From: DATMQA01 sp035566895
GTDB taxonomy: Bacteria; Verrucomicrobiota; Verrucomicrobiia; Limisphaerales; UBA8199
NCBI GenBank assembly: GCA_035566895.1
Contig: DATMQA010000045.1
Span: forward strand, 1 to 15,578
Reading direction: 5' to 3'
Length of the DNA: 15,578 nucleotides
The first letter of the stretch is position 1. Each line of letters opens with the position of its first letter. The notes beneath the pieces are model-generated. The model worked only from the letters and a program-made list of their open reading frames with translations, was not told the origin of the DNA and did no database searches. Made by a program: the position numbers and the translations under genes. Positions 1 through 5,179 of this stretch are shown here, in pieces.

Positions 1-450
1 CAAGAACCAATCTTTGCGGATGACCTCATGGCCTTTGGTGCGTTCTCGAAAACCAATACCGACTTCCGCCGTGCCGTGTTTCTACCTACCGAAGCTCGCA
101 GCTCAATCACTGCCACGCGGCAAGCCGCAGCTTCAGTTGCAAAGGGGACGGTTGGGCGTCAAAAATTATCGTTGGAAACTCAAGCTGACGGCGCCAGCCT
201 TGTGGTCATCGCCCAGACCTGGTATCCATCCTGGAAGGGCTACATCGACGGACAGCCAGCCAGGATTTGGCGAGCGAACTACGCCTTCCAGGCATTGGAG
301 GTGCCCGGAGGAAACCACCACGTTGAACTAGTGTACGAAGACACGCCTTTTCGGTTGGGAACAGTCTTTTCCATATTGGGGTCGGCGCTTTGTTTAGCGT
401 TGTTGCTCAAGCCAACGAAATCGGCATTTCCCGTTGCGGCTCTGTCTTGA
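1..450 (+). CDS. YfhO-family membrane protein, C-terminal fragment
   Basis: The frame is open from the first base of the window to a TGA at 448-450, so only the last 149 or so residues are present. The segment TWYPSWKGYIDG, then RANYAFQALEVPGG, HHVELVYE and FRLG, is the typical C-terminal extracytoplasmic domain of YfhO-type (DUF6541/GT-C-like) integral membrane proteins. It ends in one hydrophobic helix (roughly FSILGSALCLALLL) and a short tail, as the family does. Family members are large multi-span proteins linked to cell-surface glycan or teichoic acid glycosylation; the substrate here cannot be told. The N-terminal membrane domain lies outside the window. The family call rests on motif recall, not a search. 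Confidence 0.72.
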   Translation, partial: QEPIFADDLMAFGAFSKTNTDFRRAVFLPTEARSSITATRQAAASVAKGTVGRQKLSLETQADGASLVVIAQTWYPSWKGYIDGQPARIWRANYAFQALEVPGGNHHVELVYEDTPFRLGTVFSILGSALCLALLLKPTKSAFPVAALS

Positions 451-476
451 GGGTTGAGGTCTTGCACGTCCGTCTG

Positions 477-495
477 CGGACCGTGTGCCGGTCCG
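477..495 (+). other. Perfect 7-bp hairpin after the YfhO-like gene
   Basis: CGGACCG at 477-483 pairs perfectly with CGGTCCG at 489-495 around a 5-base loop, 27 bases after the stop of the upstream gene. No T-run follows, so it is not a standard intrinsic terminator. It may protect or mark the 3' end of the upstream mRNA. Weak evidence. Confidence 0.3.
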
Positions 496-590
496 AATGC
501 GGCCCAGGTGCTCGGAGGTTGTTCCGTCTTTGCTGAATCGGCCGCTGACAGGTTTCCAGGTCCACACTCCATTCCTCCCCAAGCCAACAC

Positions 591-635
591 CCATTAGAAC
601 AAAAAGGGCGAGCCGGCCATGCGGCCGACTCGCCC
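591..635 (-). terminator. Intrinsic terminator (minus strand)
   Basis: A 13-bp stem (623-635 with 606-618, one G-U pair) with a 4-base GCAU loop is followed on the minus strand by UUUUUGUUCU. There is no T-run on the plus-strand side, so it works in one direction only. It would end the candidate small RNA and any read-through from the isomerase gene. Confidence 0.82.
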
Positions 636-780
636 TCCAACCCAACCCTAAAAGGAGGGCGGCACCTGGAACGAATTCCCGGCACCGCCCCACTCAGGAG
701 GACGTAGGCAAGGAACCTACGGGGCTAGCGTGCGCAGCTTTTGTGCCAGCCACCTAAAAGAAATCACCTAAGGCCGACCT
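591..780 (-). ncRNA. Candidate structured small RNA (four hairpins plus terminator)
   Basis: Read on the minus strand, four hairpins follow one another. H1 pairs 745-751 with 723-729. H2 pairs 716-721 with 703-708 around a 7-base loop. H3 pairs 681-690 with 657-666 and continues inward as GGAA-UUCG-UUCC (679-668). H4 pairs 623-635 with 606-618 and is followed by UUUUUGUU. In H1, H3 and H4 every imperfect pair is a G-U wobble on the minus strand but a C-A mismatch on the plus strand, so the structure favours minus-strand transcription. No plausible protein is encoded. The 5' end is uncertain and no good promoter was found; the segment could instead be a structured 3' UTR of the isomerase gene, which stops 70 bases upstream. 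I do not recognise SRP RNA, tmRNA, 6S or RNase P core motifs. Confidence 0.5.
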
Positions 781-850
781 CCAAATTCTGACAAAAACCC
801 ATCCATCTATGCGCATTCATGCTGCCATTCCCAGTTTCATGTTGTACGCA

Positions 851-1882
851 TCACGCCCCCATCCCTTCCTCGAAGGAGCCGGCAGCGAGGGGAAAACATA
901 GGTTGTCGCGCACGTATTGGATCCCATTGGCGCTGGTGGCGTCGAGGTCGCGATAGGCACTTTCGGCTTCAACCACCAGAGGCGCGGTTTTGGTTCCCGT
1001 GAGCTGGCAGTAGCGTTGCGGATAGCCGGTATGGACCAGTAACTCCACATAGCGGGTCATGTTCAGATCGCCGGACGGAATGTCGGCAAATTGCATCGCT
1101 CGCTTTTGCCAGCCGGGCTCCATCCGGCGCAACGGCAGGCCTGAACGAAGCGTATAATTCTTCACATGGCAGGCATAAATTCGCGGCGCCACCTTCAGGA
1201 AGCGCGTTTCCCAACTCTCTCCCTCCCAGCAGTGAGATGGGTCGGCGTTGACGCCCAGGCATTTGTCGCCGTCACTGATTTCCACCAGCATATTGAAATC
1301 GTCGGCGCACATAGCGGCAGTGCCGGGGTGGATTTCGTGACAGAGTACCAGGCCAAGTTTCCGGGCGTGCTGGCGAATTTTGGAGGTTTTTTTGACGAAG
1401 CGCTCCTGCCCTTCCTTGAGCAAATCGTAATCGCCGCCTTTCCAGAAACCCCAGGGATAGCCGGTCGCGAGTTCCCAACCAAAGGCCACGCCCCAGAACA
1501 TGGGCACGACTTTGACCCCCAACTCGGCGCACAAATCGAGCAACCGAAGAACATAGTCCTGCGCCCAGCGCTCGATGTCCGCGATGGGCTTTTTGGCGAT
1601 GTCACCGGGAATGAAGGGGCGGATACTCGGCGTGCCAGTCCAGGCCGAAGTGTGTACCCAAACAGGACAGTGTGCGGAAACACCGTCCAAGGAAAGGTTC
1701 GCTTTGGCAAAGGTATTCTTGATGTCTTTGGCGCTCATGAAGCCCTTGCCGGTCTGCAGCATGTAATTGGAAGGCTGCGCGCCGGTGGCGCCGGACTTCT
1801 TGGCATAATCAAGGAATTGCGCCAGACTTTTGGCGCCGTGCTGCGCCCCTTCGATGCTGGGATGATAACAGTTTTCGGCCAT
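851..1882 (-). CDS. Sugar phosphate isomerase/epimerase, TIM barrel (AP endonuclease 2 / xylose isomerase-like)
   Basis: A 343-residue cytoplasmic protein of the PF01261 superfamily. Candidate divalent-metal ligands sit in the expected order: E183 and H185 in CHEIHPG, D214 and H217 in NADPSHC, H239 in CHVKN, and E305 in VVEAES. No signal peptide is seen. Such enzymes isomerise or epimerise free or phosphorylated sugars or inositol-type substrates, and in Verrucomicrobia they are common parts of sugar oxidation routes; the substrate cannot be read here. The ATG start is preceded by a weak GGAAAAG at a distance of 4-5 bases. The gene is divergent from the radical SAM gene and ends about 70 bases before the candidate RNA. 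A hydrolase or dehydratase of the same fold is the main alternative. Confidence 0.85.
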   Translation of the reverse strand: MAENCYHPSIEGAQHGAKSLAQFLDYAKKSGATGAQPSNYMLQTGKGFMSAKDIKNTFAKANLSLDGVSAHCPVWVHTSAWTGTPSIRPFIPGDIAKKPIADIERWAQDYVLRLLDLCAELGVKVVPMFWGVAFGWELATGYPWGFWKGGDYDLLKEGQERFVKKTSKIRQHARKLGLVLCHEIHPGTAAMCADDFNMLVEISDGDKCLGVNADPSHCWEGESWETRFLKVAPRIYACHVKNYTLRSGLPLRRMEPGWQKRAMQFADIPSGDLNMTRYVELLVHTGYPQRYCQLTGTKTAPLVVEAESAYRDLDATSANGIQYVRDNLCFPLAAGSFEEGMGA

Positions 1883-1969
1883 AGGCTTTTCCAGAATTAA
1901 CAGTTCAGATTATCTAGCGAACGGCCAGAGCTATAGCGGCCTTCTCACTCTGATGCAAACCAATTTTGG

Positions 1970-2090
1970 ATTTATGGTTTATGATTTATCATTTATCATT
2001 CGGCGGCCGGATGGCGCGCAGAGGCAGGTACGTCTCGTTCGAGCGCGCCGCAGCCAGCAAGACCAACTCATAAATCGTAAATCATAAATG
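1970..2090. repeat. MITE/REP-like inverted-repeat element made of 7-bp units
   Basis: The left end (1970-2000) holds four tandem 7-bp units: ATTTATG, GTTTATG, ATTTATC, ATTTATC. The right end (2069-2089) holds three units: CATAAAT, CGTAAAT, CATAAAT, which are the reverse complement type. Between them a second inverted repeat (GGCGCGC 2013-2019, GCGCGCC 2043-2049) is nested in GC-rich sequence. The element fills most of the gap between the isomerase and the radical SAM gene, and the last unit overlaps the ATG of the latter. No transposase is encoded, so a non-autonomous or slippage-derived element is likely. Confidence 0.55.
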
Positions 2091-3692
2091 GCCGACATCG
2101 TCCTGAGCACGCTCAACGCGAGGTTTATCCACGCTGCATTTGGCCTGCGCTATCTGCTGGCTAATCTTGGCGAGCTCAAACCGCGAGCCGACCTCGCTGA
2201 GTTCGATATCAATCAGCGGCCAGTGGATATTGCGGAAGCGTTGCTCGCCCGGAATCCTGCCATCATCGGGTTCGGCGTCTATATTTGGAATGTCGCGCTG
2301 ACGACCGAGGTGGTTAACGCCATCAAAAGCATCAGACCGGACATCGTGATCCTACTTGGTGGGCCGGAGGTCAGCTATGAATGGGGGAAACAGCCGATCG
2401 TGGCCGCGGCTGATTACGTCATTACCGGCGAGGCGGACCTGAAACTTGCAGAGGTCTGCCGCCAGGTGCTGCGGGGAGAAAGGCCCGCCGAAAAAATCAT
2501 TCCCGCTGAATTGCCGGATTTTTCGCAACTTGCGCTGCCGTACGACCTCTATGACGAGCAGGATGTTGCCCATCGGATTATCTACGTTGAGGCCTCGCGC
2601 GGCTGCCCGTTTACTTGCGAGTTCTGTCTCTCTTCGCTGGATGTGCCGGTACGCCAGGCGCCCCTGCCCTCCTTGCTGACTCATTTGCAGCGTTTGCTGG
2701 ACCGCGGTGTAAAGCAATTCAAGTTTGTCGATCGCACCTTTAATCTTAACGTTCAGACGAGCCGGACGCTGCTGGAGTTCTTTTTGGAACGGTACCAGCC
2801 CGGGCATTTCTTTCACTTCGAGATGGTTCCGGACCGCTTGCCGGAGAGCCTGAGGGAGGTCATCCGGCGATTCCCACCCGGCGCGCTCCAGTTTGAGGTC
2901 GGCATCCAGACCTTTAACCCGGAAGTCGGCGCTTTGATCCAGCGCCGGCAAAATTATCAACGGCTGGAAGAGAATTTTGGGGTTTTGAGAGAGCAGACCG
3001 ACGTGCACGTCCATGCGGACCTGATCGCGGGTTTGCCTGGTGAGAGCCTGGAAAGCTTCGCCGCCGGATTTGATCGGCTGATCGCGCTCGGTCCGCAGGA
3101 AATCCAGGTGGGCCTGCTCAAACGCCTGCGCGGTACACCAATTGTGCGGCATGACCTCGAGTGGCAAATGGTGTATAACCCCCACCCACCTTATGAAATC
3201 CTGCAAAACAAGCTCCTCGATTTTGCCACGATACAGAAGCTGCGGCGTTTCGCGCGATATTGGGATCTGGTGGGCAACAGCGGCAACTTCGTCGAAACCA
3301 CGCCCCTCATATGGGCCGCGCCGAAAGCGGGACAAAAGGAAGATACAGCGAGCCCCTCTCACCCAGTCGAACAGCCGGTCCCTCGCTCTCCCTTCGCTTC
3401 ATTCCTCCGCTGGAGCGAATGGCTCCGCGCCCGGGTAGGCCGCACCGACAGTATTGCTCTGGTGCGTTTGATGGAATTGTTGTTCAAGTTCTTAACGCAG
3501 GAATTGAACTTGGACCGGAGCACGGTTGCCCTAGTGATGTGGCGCGATTACCAGCGAGGCGGGCGACACGACAAGCCTGCTTTCCTCAAAGAGTACCTTT
3601 CGGCAGAAGGGCCGCGACCTCTCCGCGGCCGCTCCCAGCCGGCCATCCCTAAACGCCAGGCACGCCACCGAGCACGACCAATTGATGCGTGA
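2088..3692 (+). CDS. B12-binding-domain radical SAM protein with DUF4080 C-terminus
   Basis: A 534-residue protein. Residues 1-130 or so form a cobalamin-binding Rossmann-like domain (ILLGGPEVSYEWG, VITGEADLKL). The radical SAM core follows, with the CxxxCxxC iron-sulfur motif at C173, C177 and C180 (GCPFTCEFC). FKFVDRTFN near 211-219 and the segment from about 350 to 505 match the DUF4080-linked subfamily. Substrates of this subfamily are unknown to me; the class as a whole carries out methylations and other difficult radical chemistry. A low-complexity stretch at about residues 411-435 looks inserted, and the last 25 residues are basic and non-conserved in appearance. The ATG lies inside a 7-bp repeat and has no Shine-Dalgarno sequence. 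Confidence 0.88.
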   Translation: MADIVLSTLNARFIHAAFGLRYLLANLGELKPRADLAEFDINQRPVDIAEALLARNPAIIGFGVYIWNVALTTEVVNAIKSIRPDIVILLGGPEVSYEWGKQPIVAAADYVITGEADLKLAEVCRQVLRGERPAEKIIPAELPDFSQLALPYDLYDEQDVAHRIIYVEASRGCPFTCEFCLSSLDVPVRQAPLPSLLTHLQRLLDRGVKQFKFVDRTFNLNVQTSRTLLEFFLERYQPGHFFHFEMVPDRLPESLREVIRRFPPGALQFEVGIQTFNPEVGALIQRRQNYQRLEENFGVLREQTDVHVHADLIAGLPGESLESFAAGFDRLIALGPQEIQVGLLKRLRGTPIVRHDLEWQMVYNPHPPYEILQNKLLDFATIQKLRRFARYWDLVGNSGNFVETTPLIWAAPKAGQKEDTASPSHPVEQPVPRSPFASFLRWSEWLRARVGRTDSIALVRLMELLFKFLTQELNLDRSTVALVMWRDYQRGGRHDKPAFLKEYLSAEGPRPLRGRSQPAIPKRQARHRARPIDA

Positions 3693-3695
3693 TGA

Positions 3696-3724
3696 GTGAA
3701 ACGCGGGTCACGTTTCACGTTTCA
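3696..3724 (+). repeat. Hairpin plus 7-bp tandem repeat after the radical SAM gene
   Basis: GTGAAACG (3696-3703) pairs perfectly with CGTTTCAC (3711-3718) around a 7-base loop, just after the stop codon. CGTTTCA is then tandemly repeated at 3711-3717 and 3718-3724. The sequence beyond is only mildly T-rich, so terminator function is possible but weak. It shares the 7-bp period seen at 1970-2090 and 8237-8257. Confidence 0.45.
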
Positions 3725-3736
3725 TTCGGTTACGGC

Positions 3737-3764
3737 TTGCGCGATATCCAAACTGCGGTAGTAT
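3737..3764 (+). promoter_or_regulatory. Putative promoter of the 54-residue membrane protein
   Basis: TTGCGC (3737-3742) and TAGTAT (3759-3764) are separated by 16 bases. This would place the transcription start at about 3771, the A of the ATG, giving a leaderless mRNA. The match to the sigma-70 consensus is moderate only. Confidence 0.35.
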
Positions 3765-3770
3765 CGTTCC

Positions 3771-3935
3771 ATGAAATTCTTTTTGGCGATTTTGGCCTAT
3801 CTGCTCATTGGGGTGGTATTGGGCTGGGGCATTTTGCTCACCATGAAAGGCAATCCCTGGTTGCTCATCGTTAGCTTCGTGGCTTACGTCGTGGCTTTCG
3901 GCAAGCTCGGCTGCCTGCCCGGAAAATCGCATTAA
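3771..3935 (+). CDS. Small two-helix membrane protein (54 aa)
   Basis: The 54-residue product starts MKFFLAILAYLLIGVVLGW and consists of two hydrophobic helices (about residues 2-24 and 30-44) joined by TMKGNPW, with a short tail ending GCLPGKSH. I do not recognise the family, but the composition is that of a real inner-membrane miniprotein rather than of a chance frame. No Shine-Dalgarno is present. Its TAA overlaps, on the TTAA tetranucleotide, the TAA of the minus-strand gene it faces. Its neighbours on the other strand, DUF883-like and GlsB/YeaQ-like, are also small envelope proteins, so a shared role in envelope or stress physiology is possible; that is inference. Confidence 0.62.
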   Translation: MKFFLAILAYLLIGVVLGWGILLTMKGNPWLLIVSFVAYVVAFGKLGCLPGKSH

Positions 3936-4191
3936 CTCCTCGCTTCCCTCTTCGGAGGAATGCCCCCACAGAGCAGAAGTACGATCACTGCTCCAACGGC
4001 GGAAGCCATAAAACTTCCGGCGTCTCGCGGTTCAAACCAACCCCTCACTCACCGGTGTAGCGCGCCAACAACGCCCCGGCAATGCCCAGCAAAACCGCGA
4101 GGGTTAATTCGGCCGGTGTGTGCCCAGGCAAAAGCAGTTCTACCATTACCCCAATCCCGACGCTGATCAGGATCGAGATGAGCACATTCAT
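3932..4191 (-). pseudogene. GlsB/YeaQ/YmgE-like (transglycosylase-associated) membrane protein, frameshifted
   Basis: From the ATG at 4191 the first frame reads MNVLISILISVGIGVMVE and continues to GIAGALLARYTGE before a TGA at 4045-4047 (48 aa). In the -1 frame the sequence carries on as GWFEPRDAGSFMASAVGA, then VIVLLLCGG, to a TAA at 3932-3934. Together the two parts look like one PF04226-type protein of about 86 residues: glycine-rich helices, then a GW-x-P turn, then the GxxASxxGA helix. The length is one base short of a whole frame, so one missing base near 4044-4050 (close to a GGGG run) explains the break. It may be a true mutation or a sequencing error; no slippery heptamer is visible ahead of the stop. 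It lies 92 bases downstream of the DUF883-like gene, on the same strand. Confidence 0.6.
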
Positions 4192-4283
4192 TTCGCCAGA
4201 AGCACCGCGGCAACCTTTTTAGCACCCCTAAGGCCACTACCTCGCCCTGCGATGCTGGACGCTGAGCGCCCGGACCAACCGCC

Positions 4284-4463
4284 TCAATCGCGGCGACCCG
4301 ATAGTATGTAACCCAGAACGCAGCCCAGAATCGCCGCAAACGCAACTGTCGTCCAGGGGTTCTCCCGAACGTAGTCATCGGCCGCTTGTCCGGCATTCCG
4401 CGCTTTTTCGCCTGCGCGCTTTTGCCAATCCTGAAGTCTATCTGTCATCTCTCTTGTATTCAT
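4284..4463 (-). CDS. DUF883-like (YqjD/ElaB type) membrane-anchored protein
   Basis: A 59-residue product starting MNTREMTDRLQDWQKRAGEK. A charged amphipathic helix (about 5-33) leads to YVRENPWTTV and a single C-terminal transmembrane helix (about 39-54) ending SGRRD. The VRENPW motif, glycine-rich helix and basic end are hallmarks of the DUF883 family, whose E. coli members YqjD and ElaB anchor ribosomes or respond to stationary phase and stress. It is shorter than the usual 100 residues. The second methionine (4448) is a possible alternative start. The ATG at 4463 is favoured because a good promoter lies just upstream. It is followed on the same strand by the broken GlsB/YeaQ-like gene, a common partner of this family. 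Confidence 0.75.
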   Translation of the reverse strand: MNTREMTDRLQDWQKRAGEKARNAGQAADDYVRENPWTTVAFAAILGCVLGYILSGRRD

Positions 4464-4471
4464 TTGAGCAT

Positions 4472-4499
4472 AATATACCCGGTCCTGGCCGCATTCCAA
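4472..4499 (-). promoter_or_regulatory. Putative sigma-70-like promoter for the DUF883-like gene
   Basis: On the minus strand TTGGAA (4499-4494) and TATATT (4477-4472) are 16 bases apart, with 4/6 and 5/6 matches to the consensus. Transcription would start near 4465, only about 2 bases before the ATG, which predicts a leaderless or nearly leaderless mRNA. Confidence 0.45.
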
Positions 4500-4501
4500 G
4501 C

Positions 4502-4543
4502 AGGAGAGAAACCCTAATGAATTTAGCTTTTGTAAACTCTTGA
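4502..4543 (+). other. Eight-codon upstream ORF with Shine-Dalgarno, in frame with dtd
   Basis: AGGAG (4502-4506) lies 10 bases before an ATG at 4517 that encodes MNLAFVNS and stops at TGA 4541-4543. The reading frame is the same as that of dtd, whose GTG start follows 21 bases after the stop and has no Shine-Dalgarno of its own. The element TTTAGCTTT occurs both in this ORF and again just before the dtd start. It could be a leader peptide, or a former start now cut off. Confidence 0.35.
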
Positions 4544-4564
4544 ACGCATTTAGCTTTCGCCAAC

Positions 4565-5017
4565 GTGCGTGCGGTCATCCAACGAGTCACCGAAGCCAAC
4601 GTCACTATCGGGGGCACAGTCAAGGGCGCCATCCAAACCGGCCTGGCAGTCCTGCTGGCCATTGAAGAATCGGACACTGCCGAGGACATTGATTGGCTCA
4701 GCGGAAAAATTGTCCGTCTGCGAGTTTTCAATGATGAAAACGGCGTGATGAACCGGTCCGTCCAGGAAGTCCAGGGCGGCATTTTACTGATTAGCCAGTT
4801 CACTTTGTTCGCCAGCACTAAAAAGGGGAATCGACCATCGTACAGCCGCTCGGCCCGGCCGGAGATTGCCGTGCCTTTTTATGAACAGTTCGTCCTGCGC
4901 CTGGAACAAGACTTTGGGCGGCCAATCCAGACCGGCGAATTCGGCGCGCACATGCTCGTCAGCCTGATCAATGACGGACCGGTGACGATTATGATTGATT
5001 CGAAGAATCGGGAATAA
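4565..5017 (+). CDS. dtd: D-aminoacyl-tRNA deacylase
   Basis: The 150-residue product has the length and layout of bacterial Dtd. It hydrolyses D-amino acids (and mischarged glycine) from tRNA in the cytoplasm, guarding translation against D-residues. It starts with the family's RAVIQRV and carries both active-site motifs, SQFTLFA at 77-83 with the catalytic-site Thr80, and NDGPVTI at 136-142, whose Gly-cisPro pair gives chiral proofreading. The start codon is GTG at 4565, set by alignment with the family N-terminus. There is no Shine-Dalgarno before it, but a Shine-Dalgarno-led eight-codon ORF precedes it. The gene is divergent from the DUF883-like gene across about 100 bases. Confidence 0.95.
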   Translation: MRAVIQRVTEANVTIGGTVKGAIQTGLAVLLAIEESDTAEDIDWLSGKIVRLRVFNDENGVMNRSVQEVQGGILLISQFTLFASTKKGNRPSYSRSARPEIAVPFYEQFVLRLEQDFGRPIQTGEFGAHMLVSLINDGPVTIMIDSKNRE

Positions 5018-5070
5018 AATCCGATTGGTGAGCACCAGCAATTTGCTTTGCCCTTGCCAACGACATTTAA

Positions 5071-5134
5071 CGGCACTCATCGGCAGCCATCGGAGCAGAG
5101 CGCAACAATCCATGGAAATCGGCACTCAGCGGCA
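5071..5134. repeat. Short direct repeat upstream of the histidine kinase
   Basis: The 15-mer CGGCACTCATCGGCA (5071-5085) recurs as CGGCACTCAGCGGCA (5120-5134), with one difference and starts 49 bases apart. It lies in the 162-base gap between dtd and the kinase gene, which shows no other feature. It might be a binding site for a regulator, or chance. Confidence 0.3.
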
Positions 5135-5179
5135 TAAATTGGCCTTCCATCTTTGTTTTGGGTGTCTAGCCTGTCATCA

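Noticed and set aside
279..590. Open frame of 103 codons on the minus strand downstream of the terminator
   Set aside because: It overlaps the end of the YfhO-like gene, looks like low-complexity noise and has no start context. I therefore do not treat the RNA upstream of it as a riboswitch.
591..780. SRP RNA, tmRNA, 6S or RNase P RNA
   Set aside because: None of their conserved core sequences (for example the SRP apical loop, or a tRNA-like end with CCA) could be found.
1166..1900. Long open frame (244 codons) on the plus strand opposite the isomerase gene
   Set aside because: It is a shadow of the high-GC coding strand: no family resemblance, while the minus-strand frame has a full set of metal-ligand motifs.
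1970..2090. CRISPR-like array
   Set aside because: The repeats are only 7 bp, tandem without spacers, and there are no cas genes in the window.
2352..3362. Open frame of 336 codons antisense to the radical SAM gene
   Set aside because: The plus-strand product has a clear CxxxCxxC cluster and domain order; the antisense product has no recognisable motif.
4045..4191. Programmed -1 frameshifting in the GlsB/YeaQ-like gene
   Set aside because: No X-XXY-YYZ slippery heptamer lies before the TGA, so a base loss or sequencing error is simpler.
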